A stretch of DNA of 64,000 nt. It comes from Pseudomonas sp. v388. GTDB lineage: Bacteria; Pseudomonadota; Gammaproteobacteria; Pseudomonadales; Pseudomonadaceae. Shown here one piece after another: positions 34,501-41,855 of the stretch. Positions within the stretch are counted from its first letter, which is position 1. The number at the start of each line of letters is the position of its first letter. The notes beneath the pieces were generated by a model, which did not search any database, was not told where the DNA came from, and saw nothing but the letters and a program-made list of their open reading frames with translations. The position numbers and the translations under genes are program-made. The stretch lies in NCBI RefSeq assembly GCF_003935425.1, contig NZ_RHQN01000013.1, positions 29,339 to 93,338 on the forward strand, in the 5' to 3' direction.

Positions 34501-35380
34501 GCGTGAGCAGGGCGTGGGCCTGGCGCTGGCTTTCGAGCGCCCCGAAGAGGGCCTCAAGGCCGACGTCGGCACCACGCCGATGGGCTTCAAATACAGCACC
34601 GTCGCCGGTGGCGTGAGTGTTGACCGGCCGTTGGGCGATAACCCCAACCTGCGTTACGGCGTGAATGTCTCGCGCCGTGCCGTGACCGACAGCGTGACCT
34701 CGTTCGCCGGTTCCACCGACAAGCGTACCGGCCAGTCCTGGGGCGGCGTGACCGCCAACGGCGGCCGCGGGCAGATCAGCTTCGACGACCAGACCATCGG
34801 CGGTTACGGCTACGGCTCGTGGCACAAGCTGGTGGGCAACAACGTCAAGTCCAACAGCCGTGGCGAACTGGGCGGCGGTGTCTACTGGTACCTGCGAAAC
34901 ACCGAGGACAGCCAGCTGACCGCCGGGCTGAGCCTGATGGGCATGAGCTACGACAACGACCAGAGCTACTTCACCTACGGCCATGGCGGCTACTTCAGCC
35001 CGCAGGATTTCTACGCCCTCGGCGTGCCGGTCATGTGGTCGCAACGTACCGAGCGCTTCAGCTATCAGGTCAAGTCATCGGTGGGCGTGCAGCACTTCCA
35101 GCAGGACGGCGCCGATTACTTCCCCAACGACAAGAACCTGCAGGCGGCATCCGGGCAGCGTCATGCCGGGCAGAGCAAGACCGGTATCGGCTACAACCTG
35201 AGCGCGGCGGGCGAATACAAGCTGGGCTCCAGCCTGTTCATGGGCGCCAACCTGGGCCTGGACAATGCCCGGGACTACCGCGAGTTCAGCGGTGCCCTGT
35301 ACCTGCGTTACATGTTCGAGGACATGACCGGCCCCATGGAACTGCCGCTCAGCCCTTACCGTTCACCTTATTCAAACTGA
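31502..35380 (+). CDS. wssE: Cellulose export protein, TPR plus outer-membrane barrel (BcsC)
   Basis: 1292 residues. Signal peptide cut near VAYA (about residue 24). About residues 30-830 are TPR repeats (for example ALYGMGAIGVKQNKPQQAQAY). A linker at about 838-925 carries three NPF motifs (SNPFAAS, GNPFSDA, GNPFAAA). The C-terminal 340 residues form the BcsC barrel, with RYGVNVSRRAVTDSVTSFAG and GGGVYWYLRN, ending in the partner domain near LYLRYMFED. It carries cellulose across the outer membrane. The long start overlap with wssD suggests translational coupling. Confidence 0.95.
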   Translation: MPARRHTLVIGLLAAAITASVAYAQSSPAQAQLIEQGHYWQTRSDASRAAEIWQKVLQNDPEQVDALYGMGAIGVKQNKPQQAQAYLARLQALAPVPWLAVQLEQDIALSQPQNQALLDEARRLADAGERDQATAVFRRFFGSRAPQGSIGREYYTNLGFNNADWPEARKGFERLIRQNPDDSILALFFAKHLARREDSRVEGIRALARLTERVDIAGDADQSWRMALVWIGPPNAAQVPLFEQFLRVHPDDQEIREQMNKGRQQQAGGAAPAWQQDPLVARGLSALDKGDQAAAEAAFNARLTIKADDADALGGLGVVRQQQNRLSEAEQLLTRATRQNGGARWKSALDNVQLWSNLQQARDLQDKGQTAKAQELLAQAARRNPSSVDVRLTQADLLAQAGQLQAAQAGYRQVLATQRGNPQALRGLVNVLAQSGQADEALRLLDTLPAAEQARLGDSARFKALRATQVARVAEQRGDVRAAQDALKDAVKNDPDNVWTRFDLARLYLKTDEAPKARQLIDDLLKTHPNDIDALYTSALLSVEMGQWQDAQATFARIPVDRRTPDMNALADEVTMTVQINLATRIALRGQRQEALALLDRLQPVANGSPERQMTLAGAYIDAGEKERGQALARNAMAQTPAPSVDLTLQYAGLLLAAGDDVQVNSILRSVQGQPMNSQARKRFDDLLYQYRVRQADLLREGGDLAAAYDTLAPALAQRPGDIQAVSAFARMYTAHGDSAKAFELYKPLLQRQPHDPQVLLGAADVAAKAREYASAEQALGQFLKLERYDPQSLTEAARIYQSMGKTGTATDLLRKAVAMEQSEKQRFAAAQAGPATTSSNPFAASGPRSLAASDAAAIPVPAQVALAGGESAGNPFSDAYPGQDLAQQPLATGHTQTVRGNPFAAASAREQQSSAQRALNRILEQRSGYVSQGLAVRSNNSESGLGKMTMVQAPLQINLPAGDNRVAVQVTPVTLNAGSVKAESGARFGGGGSTAAGSQREQGVGLALAFERPEEGLKADVGTTPMGFKYSTVAGGVSVDRPLGDNPNLRYGVNVSRRAVTDSVTSFAGSTDKRTGQSWGGVTANGGRGQISFDDQTIGGYGYGSWHKLVGNNVKSNSRGELGGGVYWYLRNTEDSQLTAGLSLMGMSYDNDQSYFTYGHGGYFSPQDFYALGVPVMWSQRTERFSYQVKSSVGVQHFQQDGADYFPNDKNLQAASGQRHAGQSKTGIGYNLSAAGEYKLGSSLFMGANLGLDNARDYREFSGALYLRYMFEDMTGPMELPLSPYRSPYSN

Positions 35381-35395
35381 TTTCTGGAGAATCCG

Positions 35396-36061
35396 ATGCC
35401 TTCCGTTCTTGCCGGTATGACCCTTCTGGTCCTGGGAGAAAGCCACATGAGTCTGGCCGACCACCTCATGGAGCCTTTGCACGACAACCTGACCAGACAG
35501 GGCGCCATCGTGCACTCGATCGGCGCCTGCGGTGCCAGCGCCGGCGACTGGCTGATCACCAAGAAAGTCGACTGCGGTGCCGAGCAGAAGGGCAAGGGCC
35601 AGATCGTCATCAAGGGCCGCGATGCAACCACCACGCCGATCGGTGAGCTGATCGCCGCCGACAAACCGGACCTGGTGGTGATCGTCATCGGCGACACCAT
35701 GGCCTCCTACGACAAACCGTCGTTTCCCAAGGCCTGGGCGTGGCAGAGCGTGACCGGTCTGACCAAGGCCATCGCCGCCACCGGCGCCAAATGCGCCTGG
35801 GTCGGACCTGCGTGGGGCAAGGTCGGCGGCATGTACCAGAAGAACGATGCCCGCACTCAGTTGATGTCGCAGTTTCTGGCCAGCAACGTCGCGCCGTGCA
35901 CTTACATCGATTCGTTGAGTTTCTCCAAACCGGGCCAGTGGATCACCACCGACGGCCAGCATTTCACTGTGGCCGGTTACAAATCCTGGGGCACGGCGAT
36001 TGGTGAAGCGCTGGGCAAGTTGCCGGTGAGCAGCGTCAGTGCCAAAGGGGCCGGGCAATGA
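35396..36061 (+). CDS. wssF: SGNH-hydrolase-like cellulose acetylation protein WssF
   Basis: 221 residues from ATG 35396, with GGAG ten bases upstream. SGNH features: LLVLGESHMSLADHL (block I serine), VVIVIGDTMASYD in place of the usual GxN block, and TTDGQHFTVAGY (Asp and His). No signal peptide is apparent, unlike the other acetylation proteins of the operon. In P. fluorescens SBW25 wssF is grouped with wssGHI as needed for acetylated cellulose, but its exact step is not settled. It follows wssE by 15 bases and overlaps wssG by four. Confidence 0.87.
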   Translation: MPSVLAGMTLLVLGESHMSLADHLMEPLHDNLTRQGAIVHSIGACGASAGDWLITKKVDCGAEQKGKGQIVIKGRDATTTPIGELIAADKPDLVVIVIGDTMASYDKPSFPKAWAWQSVTGLTKAIAATGAKCAWVGPAWGKVGGMYQKNDARTQLMSQFLASNVAPCTYIDSLSFSKPGQWITTDGQHFTVAGYKSWGTAIGEALGKLPVSSVSAKGAGQ

Positions 36062-36729
36062 TGGTCTGGCGCCTGGCCGCAGGCAGTTGCGCGGCGCTGC
36101 TGGCAAGTCTGAATGTGCAGGCCGCCGATTTCGCGCTGTACCCCACCGGCCCTGCGCAGGATTCGGCGTTCATCCGCTTTATCAATGCCACCGCCGCGCC
36201 GCTGGACGTCAGCGCCGCCCAAGGCCAGCCGCTGCGCCTGGATGCCGGACAGCCGGCGTCGTTGTACTTCCCGGTGCAGGCCAGCCCTTCGATCAAGGGC
36301 ACGCTGCTCAGCGGTGAGCACAAACTGGCCGTGGACGTGGGCATCGAGCCTGGCGAGTTCGCCACCGTGATCGCGCTGCCGGACGCCAAAGGCGCTCCCA
36401 CCCAAGTGACCGTGCGCGAACAGCCGGATGACTTCAACGGCCTCAAGGCCTCGCTGGCGTTCTACAGCGTCGATGCCGGTTGCGCCGAGGCGTCGCTGCG
36501 TCCGGCCGGGCGCACGGCGGATCTGTTCAAGGCGGTGCCGAGCGGCACGTTGCAGCGTCGCTCGATCAACCCGGTCAGCCTGTCGGTGCAACTGGTCTGC
36601 GGCGGCGCCAATGTCGGTTCGCCGCTGGATCTGGGTGAACTCAAGGCCGGCGAGCGCTACAGCGTATTGCTGGTGCCATCCGCCGGCGGCCCTCGGCTGT
36701 TGTCGGCAACGGATACGTTGGCTCACTGA
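36058..36729 (+). CDS. wssG: AlgF-like periplasmic cellulose O-acetylation protein
   Basis: 223 residues. Signal peptide cut near NVQAA (about residue 21), then the AlgF pattern: FALYPTGPAQDSAFIRFINAT, SLAFYSVDAGCAEASLRPAG-type centre, SINPVSLSVQLVCGG and LKAGERYSVLLV near the end. It probably helps pass acetyl groups to cellulose in the periplasm, by analogy with AlgF. It is related to the gene at 13619-14272 but clearly diverged. Confidence 0.91.
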   Translation: MMVWRLAAGSCAALLASLNVQAADFALYPTGPAQDSAFIRFINATAAPLDVSAAQGQPLRLDAGQPASLYFPVQASPSIKGTLLSGEHKLAVDVGIEPGEFATVIALPDAKGAPTQVTVREQPDDFNGLKASLAFYSVDAGCAEASLRPAGRTADLFKAVPSGTLQRRSINPVSLSVQLVCGGANVGSPLDLGELKAGERYSVLLVPSAGGPRLLSATDTLAH

Positions 36730-36750
36730 TCGGATGGCGTAGTCGTCGTT

Positions 36751-38166
36751 ATGGTATTTGCGTCCCTTGAGTTTCTGATGGTGTTCCTGCCAGCCTTCCT
36801 GGCGGTGTACGCCCTGGCGCGTCCATCCTGGCGCAACGTCATCCTGTTGATCGGCAGCTGGCTGTTCTACGGCTGGCTGAGCCCGTTGTTCCTGGCCCTG
36901 CATATCGTGTTGACCATCGTGGCCTGGGTCGGCGGCCTGCTGGTGGACCGGTCGCGGGAAGGCTCGAGCGGGCGAATGCGCTTGTTGATCGGCCTGATCG
37001 TGTTCAACACCGCGGTGCTGTGCTGGTACAAGTACGCCAACATCGTGGTCGGCAGCTGGAACGAGCTGATCAACTGGTACAGTGCGATGCCGCTGCAATG
37101 GCAACGGGTGGCGCTGCCGGCCGGGCTGTCGTTCATCGTGCTGCAAGCCATCTCGTACCTGGTGGATGTGCATCGGCATACCGTGCCAGCGGAGCGCAGC
37201 TTCATCAATTACGCGACTTACATTTCGATGTTCGGCCACTCGATTGCAGGCCCCATCATTCGTTACGACTGGGTGCGTCGCGAGCTGGTCCGGCGGCACT
37301 TCAACCGGCAGAACTTCGCGTTGGGCGCGCGGCGCTTCATGGTCGGCATGAGCATGAAAGTGCTGGTGGCCGATACCTTGTCGCCGCTGGTGGATGTGGC
37401 GTTCCATCTGGAAAACCCGTCGCTGGTGGACGCGTGGATTGGCTGTCTGGCGTATTCGCTGCAACTGTTCTTCGACTTCGCCGGGTACAGCGCCATGGCC
37501 ATCGGCCTGGGCCTGATGCTGGGCTTTCACTTTCCGGAAAACTTCAACCGGCCGTATCTGGCCAGCAGCATCCAGGACTTCTGGCGGCGCTGGCACCTGT
37601 CGCTGTCCAGCTGGCTGCGCGACTACCTCTACATCGGCCTGGGCGGCAACCGTCGCGGTGTGTGGAACACCTATCGCAACCTGTTCCTGACCATGGCCAT
37701 CGCCGGTCTGTGGCATGGCGGCGACAGCTGGAATTACCTGCTGTGGGGTTCGGCGCACGGTGTGGCGTTGTGCGTCGACCGCGCCTGGTCGCGTTCCAGC
37801 CTGCCTTCGATTCCCAAGCCGCTGGCGCATGTGCTGACGCTGTTGTTCGTGTGCCTGGCCTGGACGCTGTTCCGTGCCCCGGACTTCCACACGGCAATGA
37901 CCATGTACGCCGGACAGTTCGGCCTGAACGGCTTGGGCCTGGGCGATGCGCTGGCGGTGACCCTGCGTCCGGCCCACGGCATGGCGGCGGCGCTGGGCGT
38001 GGTCTGCGTGCTGGCGCCGCTGTTGCAGAAGCGTGGCGAGCAGCGTTTCGGCAGCCGGCCGCTGTATGTGGTCAGCGCGGCGCTGTGGCCGGTCGCCGGT
38101 TTCCTGCTGTCTTTCGCGCTGATTGCCAGCCGCGAGACAGTGCCCTTCCTGTACTTCCAGTTCTGA
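36751..38166 (+). CDS. wssH: Membrane-bound O-acyltransferase, AlgI-like
   Basis: 471 residues. It begins MVFASLEFLMVFLPAFLAVY, as AlgI proteins do, and has about ten or more membrane segments. The MBOAT region is seen in FSLQLF-type LAYSLQLFFDFAGYSAMAIG, RPYLASSIQDFWRRWHLSLS and AGLWHGGDSWNYLLWGSAHG, which contains the active-site histidine. It is expected to take acetyl groups from a cytosolic donor across the inner membrane for WssI/WssG. It is the only AlgI-type gene in the window, so it might also serve the nfr-type locus. Confidence 0.96.
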   Translation: MVFASLEFLMVFLPAFLAVYALARPSWRNVILLIGSWLFYGWLSPLFLALHIVLTIVAWVGGLLVDRSREGSSGRMRLLIGLIVFNTAVLCWYKYANIVVGSWNELINWYSAMPLQWQRVALPAGLSFIVLQAISYLVDVHRHTVPAERSFINYATYISMFGHSIAGPIIRYDWVRRELVRRHFNRQNFALGARRFMVGMSMKVLVADTLSPLVDVAFHLENPSLVDAWIGCLAYSLQLFFDFAGYSAMAIGLGLMLGFHFPENFNRPYLASSIQDFWRRWHLSLSSWLRDYLYIGLGGNRRGVWNTYRNLFLTMAIAGLWHGGDSWNYLLWGSAHGVALCVDRAWSRSSLPSIPKPLAHVLTLLFVCLAWTLFRAPDFHTAMTMYAGQFGLNGLGLGDALAVTLRPAHGMAAALGVVCVLAPLLQKRGEQRFGSRPLYVVSAALWPVAGFLLSFALIASRETVPFLYFQF

Positions 38167-38178
38167 GGACGACGCCCG

Positions 38179-39321
38179 ATGACTTCTTCCTCGGCTCTAC
38201 CGCCATCGCCCAGTGACCTGGACGTGCGCGTCAGTCATGTCGCCGGCATCACCCTGGCGGCCTTCATGGCCGTCGGAATGCTGGCCACCGGCGTGCTGAT
38301 GGCCAGCGGCAAGGTGCAATGGTTGCCGCCGCACACCACCACCGATTCCGTCCTGCACGGCGATGTGACCCACGCCCTGGCCAAACAGATGTCCGGCACC
38401 TTTCTGGCTGAACGCATGGCGGATCTGGAGCGCGGCGCCAGCTGGCTGTTGCTGCACGACACCGGTCCACGGGTTCGCCAGGGTTGCCCCGGCTGGCTGT
38501 TTCTGGCCGATGAGTTCCGGCTCAACCGCCACGCCCAGGCCAACGCGCAAGCCAAGGCCCAGGCGGTGATCGATCTGCAACGCAGCCTGGGCAAGCGCGG
38601 CATCGAGCTGCTGGTGGCCATCGTGCCGGACAAGAGCCGTATCGCCGCGCCGCAATTGTGTTCGCTGTATCGCCCGACGGTGTTGCAGGAACGGGTCGTG
38701 GCCTGGACTGCTGCGCTGCAGACCGCAGGCATCCACACCGTGGACCTCGCCGCGACCTTGCAACCCTTGGGGGAGGGCGCTTACCTGCGCACCGACACCC
38801 ACTGGAGTGAAATCGGCGCCGATGCGGCGGCCCGCACCGTCGCCCAGCGCGTGCAGCAATTGGGTATCGAAGCAACACCGAGCAGACAGTTCATCACCCA
38901 GACCCAGCCCGAAGCGATTCGCCCCGGCGATCTGGTACGCCTGGCCGGTCTGCAATGGCTGCCGATCTCGTTGCAACCGCTGGCGCAAAGCGTGGCGGCA
39001 ACACAGATGGTCGAGCAGGCCGAAACGACCCCGGAAGGCGGCGACAGCCTCGACGATCTGTTTGGCGACAGCAATCTGCCCAACGTCGCGCTGATCGGCA
39101 CTTCGTTCTCGCGCAATTCCAACTTCGTGGGCTTTCTGCAGCGGGCGCTGAGTGCGCCGGTCGGCAACTTCGCCAAGGACGGCGGCGAGTTCTCCGGCGC
39201 CGCCACGGCGTACTTCGACAGCCCGGCTTTCAAGCAGACGCCGCCCAGGCTGGTGATCTGGGAAATTCCCGAGCGGGATCTGCAGACGCCGTACAGCAAA
39301 GCCGTTGAAACCGGGCTGTAG
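38179..39321 (+). CDS. wssI: AlgJ/AlgX-like cellulose O-acetyltransferase
   Basis: 380 residues. An N-terminal signal anchor lies at about 19-42. The AlgX-type SGNH domain has GCPGWLFLADEFRL, LVAIVPDKSRIAAPQL, RTDTHWSEIGADA (catalytic Asp and His) and LIGTSFSRNSNFVGFL (serine block). It would place acetyl groups on cellulose in the periplasm. It is the last gene of the operon; SBW25 has a further wssJ that is absent here, as in other strains with wssA-wssI only. A CTAG-rich hairpin follows 7 bases after the stop. Confidence 0.93.
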   Translation: MTSSSALPPSPSDLDVRVSHVAGITLAAFMAVGMLATGVLMASGKVQWLPPHTTTDSVLHGDVTHALAKQMSGTFLAERMADLERGASWLLLHDTGPRVRQGCPGWLFLADEFRLNRHAQANAQAKAQAVIDLQRSLGKRGIELLVAIVPDKSRIAAPQLCSLYRPTVLQERVVAWTAALQTAGIHTVDLAATLQPLGEGAYLRTDTHWSEIGADAAARTVAQRVQQLGIEATPSRQFITQTQPEAIRPGDLVRLAGLQWLPISLQPLAQSVAATQMVEQAETTPEGGDSLDDLFGDSNLPNVALIGTSFSRNSNFVGFLQRALSAPVGNFAKDGGEFSGAATAYFDSPAFKQTPPRLVIWEIPERDLQTPYSKAVETGL

Positions 39322-39328
39322 TAGCATT

Positions 39329-39356
39329 GGCTAGATATATAGCTATCTAGCTAGCC
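39329..39356. repeat. CTAG-rich inverted repeat after wssI
   Basis: Outer arms GGCTAG (39329-39334) and CTAGCC (39351-39356) enclose a nested repeat CTAGAT/ATCTAG (39331-39336 with 39345-39350). It lies 7 bases after the wssI stop and 3 bases before the end of the converging RES gene. It may end transcription of one or both; there is no T-tract. See 671-696 and 24482-24513 for relatives. Confidence 0.7.
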
Positions 39357-39358
39357 AG

Positions 39359-39820
39359 CTATCCGAGCCGTGGGTCGATGCTGAAATCCAGTTCCCTGGC
39401 CAGCGCCACCACCGCGGGAAAGGCCGGGTGCAGCACATTGAGCAGGTAGTTGGATTCGCGCGGAATGATCACGCTGGGCACCGCCAGCGCCAGGCTTTGC
39501 CCCGACTCCAGCCAGGCATCGCCGAACGAGGCGGTGGCCGGCGGCGCCGGTTCATCGCGCCAATCGACGGGCAGGGTGTCGACGCGGGCATTGAGAATGT
39601 GTTGCTCGGGGATCTGTAATTGAAGCATGGCGTAGTGCTGGGTCAGGCTGGCATCGCCCAAGTGCACCAGCACTTCCAGCAGCGCCAGGGACTCACTACC
39701 GGCGCAATACACACAGGCATTGCCCTTGCTGTTCCAGCGTCCGCCGTAGAGTTTTGCGCCTTCACCGTCGAAGGCCTGGGCCAGCCATTTGCGTTTGACC
39801 AGGCGATAGATGGCAATCAC
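39359..39820 (-). CDS. RES-domain toxin
   Basis: 153 residues. The RES family pattern is clear: IYRLVKRKWLAQAFDGEGA, LYGGRWNSKGNACVYCAGS, SLALLEVLVHL, VPSVIIPRESNYLLN and a final FSIDPRL. Conserved Arg in the N-terminal YRL and GGRW blocks and Ser/Glu in ESNYLLN are the expected functional positions. RES toxins studied elsewhere degrade NAD+. It overlaps its antitoxin gene by four bases, as in other RES-Xre pairs. Confidence 0.93.
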   Translation of the reverse strand: MIAIYRLVKRKWLAQAFDGEGAKLYGGRWNSKGNACVYCAGSESLALLEVLVHLGDASLTQHYAMLQLQIPEQHILNARVDTLPVDWRDEPAPPATASFGDAWLESGQSLALAVPSVIIPRESNYLLNVLHPAFPAVVALARELDFSIDPRLG

Positions 39821-40266
39821 GCCACCACACCGTGCTCAAGCCGGCCGATCAGATCGAGCACTGCCTGGGCTTCGGCCGAGGTGGTGAGCATTTCCAGCGG
39901 CCGTCGATTGCCCAGCCCATAGACCGGATTGGCCAGCCAGCGGCGAGTGGCGACGGCGTCGTCTTCGAACAGGTCCAGCGCCGCCTTGTACACTGCCGCC
40001 AGGCGAAACAGGCGGTCACTTTCTTCGGCGTTGAACTGCCGCACCTTGAGACGCCGCTGCAAAGTGGCCGGTGCAATGCCCAAATGTTCGGCCAGCGCCG
40101 AGCGGTTCAGGTCGGTGTACTGCGCCAGACGCTCGAACACTTCATAAGGCAAGCCTTCGCGCAGAGCCGTATAAAGCCGTGCGCCACGGGGCGGAATACC
40201 GAGTTTCTGCCAGAAGCCTTCGTCCTGGACCGGAGCAGGATGGTAGTCACGAATCGCCAGGGACAC
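39817..40266 (-). CDS. Xre/MbcA/ParS-type antitoxin (DUF2384)
   Basis: 149 residues from GTG 40266, with GGAGG five bases upstream. An N-terminal helix-turn-helix region (YTDLNRSALAEHLGIAPATLQRRLK) would bind DNA. The C-terminal DUF2384 part (LFRLAAVYKAALDLFED, then ATRRWLANPVYGLGNRRPLEML) neutralises the RES toxin. Two TATC-N4-GATA sites lie just upstream, suggesting autoregulation. Confidence 0.92.
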   Translation of the reverse strand: MSLAIRDYHPAPVQDEGFWQKLGIPPRGARLYTALREGLPYEVFERLAQYTDLNRSALAEHLGIAPATLQRRLKVRQFNAEESDRLFRLAAVYKAALDLFEDDAVATRRWLANPVYGLGNRRPLEMLTTSAEAQAVLDLIGRLEHGVVA

Positions 40267-40279
40267 GGCAACCTCCGTC

Positions 40280-40314
40280 TATCGATTGATATTTAAAACA
40301 TCTATCAACTGATA
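40280..40314 (-). promoter_or_regulatory. Twin TATC-N4-GATA operator of the RES/Xre module
   Basis: TATCGATTGATA (40280-40291) and TATCAACTGATA (40303-40314) are two copies of one 12-base site, 23 bases apart. Read on the minus strand, TTGATA and TCGATA sit 17 bases apart inside them, a possible -35/-10 pair, so a repressor bound here would cover the promoter. The antitoxin start is 14 bases further on. Confidence 0.6.
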
Positions 40315-40404
40315 CTAATCGGCTTTGGCACTCAAGGATAGCGCGGCGATGCCGTTTGCCGTTTGCTGCTGGTAATTGGCACAACCACTGCTTAACAGCA
40401 GGCG

Positions 40405-40434
40405 TAAAAAAGCGCGCATGCTGGATGCGCGCTT
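40405..40434 (-). terminator. Intrinsic terminator of the DUF3618 operon
   Basis: Read on the minus strand, AAGCGCGCAT pairs perfectly with ATGCGCGCTT across a 5-base loop and runs into TTTTTT. It lies just past the stop codon at 40447. Confidence 0.85.
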
Positions 40435-40446
40435 CAGCTATGGCCT

Positions 40447-41427
40447 TTACACCACAGGCTTGGGAGGCACGCCCGAGCCACTACCGGAACCGGTCGTTGT
40501 GCCGGAGCCGGAACCCGTACCCGTGCCGGACAGCGCACTGGTGGACGTCTCGGTGCTGCCGATTCCGATGCCAATCCCCGAATCCGAGGTCTTGCCAGGG
40601 GAAATGTCAGTACCGGTCTGTTCCTTGTCGCTATCGGTCCTGGAGCCTGATTTCGCCGCCTCGGCCGTCTGTTTCACGGTGTCTTTGACGCCGGCATACG
40701 CCTCCTGACCTTTGGCCTTGAGCGTCGACGTCAGCTTGTCGCTGGTGCGGCCCAGCAGTTCATCTTCCTTGCGGGTCGACGGCAAGGCTGCACCCAGCGC
40801 AGCGCCCAATGCGATGCCGATGGCCGCCAACACCAGAGGCTGCTCTTTGAGCAAGGTATCGAACTGACCCTTGAGTTGCGCGGTTTGCGCATGCAGCTGG
40901 GCATTGGCGTCATGGGCCAGATTCCGCGCCTGGCTGGCCGAGGAACCCAGCGACTCGCTGGCGCCCTGATGCAATCCGCTGGCCTTGTCTTTCAAGGTGT
41001 GAGCCTTGTCGGTCAGTGCATGCGCCTTGTCGGTCACCGCTGCGGTGGCATTGTGAACACTGTTGCTGACCTGCCCGAAGGCGCTCGCCACCTGACCTGC
41101 CACGTTACTGAGCTTTTCACCCAACCCCGGACCGGAGCTGACCGGATAGGCCGCAAACGGCTTGTTCTGGTTCAAGGCCAGCCAGGTCAGCCCTATGCCG
41201 GTCAGCACGGTGGGCACAGGATTGTTCTTCAAGGTGGTGCCCAGGTTCTGGAAGAACTCGCCGCCGTTGCCCTTGGTGTAGGTCAGGACCTGATCGAACA
41301 GTTGCCCCGGCGTGAAACGGCTTTCCAGGGAATCGACGATGTTGCTGATGCTGGCGCGCTTGGCGTCGATTTCCTGTTCCAGGGTTTCAGGGCTTTTCTG
41401 GGATTCGGTTTCGAATGAGGTGCTCAT
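40447..41427 (-). CDS. DUF3618 membrane-associated protein with low-complexity tail
   Basis: 326 residues. The N-terminus carries DUF3618 (SPETLEQEIDAKRASISNIVDSLE). A hydrophobic segment at about 75-90 (VPTVLTGIGLTWLAL) and a second glycine-rich one at about 205-222 (LAAIGIALGAALGAAL) could anchor it. The region between is a long amphipathic helix with repeated DKAHxLTDKAH units, and the last 60 residues are Gly/Ser/Thr repeats. This resembles E. coli YqjD/ElaB-type stress proteins that associate with membranes. Third gene of a three-gene operon joined by four-base overlaps. Confidence 0.82.
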   Translation of the reverse strand: MSTSFETESQKSPETLEQEIDAKRASISNIVDSLESRFTPGQLFDQVLTYTKGNGGEFFQNLGTTLKNNPVPTVLTGIGLTWLALNQNKPFAAYPVSSGPGLGEKLSNVAGQVASAFGQVSNSVHNATAAVTDKAHALTDKAHTLKDKASGLHQGASESLGSSASQARNLAHDANAQLHAQTAQLKGQFDTLLKEQPLVLAAIGIALGAALGAALPSTRKEDELLGRTSDKLTSTLKAKGQEAYAGVKDTVKQTAEAAKSGSRTDSDKEQTGTDISPGKTSDSGIGIGIGSTETSTSALSGTGTGSGSGTTTGSGSGSGVPPKPVV

Positions 41428-41855
41428 GACATTTTCCTCTTCAGCGTGTCCTTGTCCTGTTGCATGGCATGCAGCGTGCGGTCAGGCGTGAAATGCGACG
41501 GCTCGAACTGCTTCTTGCCGGACTGCAGCATGATGAAGCCGATGATCAGGGTCACCGCGCCGACGATCAGCGCTGCCAGCCACAATTGCATGATGGTGCC
41601 CAGGCCATACACCGCCGCCATCAGCAGGATGATCAGGCCGGCCAGCAGCACGATGGCGCCACCGGCCACCGCAGCGGTGCCGGCCTTGAGCGTCGCCAGG
41701 CTGGCTTGCAGTTCGGCCTTGGCCAGGGCCAGTTCCTTGGTAAACAGCTCAGGCACTTCGCGGGTCAGCTGGCGCAGCAGGCCGCCTATGGACGCGCTGT
41801 CCTGCACGCCTGGATCGCTCGACTTCGGGGTATCGAATGGATCGCTGCTCATCAC
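41424..41855 (-). CDS. YqjE/phage-holin-family membrane protein
   Basis: 143 residues. It has the holin-superfamily III/YqjE layout: an N-terminal amphipathic helix (SIGGLLRQLTREVPELFTKELALAKAEL), then two membrane spans at about 56-80 and 90-112, then a short charged tail. Despite the family name it is a chromosomal stress-type gene, not phage-derived. Overlaps both neighbours by four bases. Confidence 0.87.
   Translation of the reverse strand: MMSSDPFDTPKSSDPGVQDSASIGGLLRQLTREVPELFTKELALAKAELQASLATLKAGTAAVAGGAIVLLAGLIILLMAAVYGLGTIMQLWLAALIVGAVTLIIGFIMLQSGKKQFEPSHFTPDRTLHAMQQDKDTLKRKMS

Noticed and set aside
35977-37977. Antisense open frame opposite wssG and wssH
   Set aside because: Mirror of coding sequence, no domain, no ribosome site.
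41424-41855. Holin-family gene as a sign of prophage
   Set aside because: It is the chromosomal YqjE-type protein in a stress operon; no other phage genes are near.
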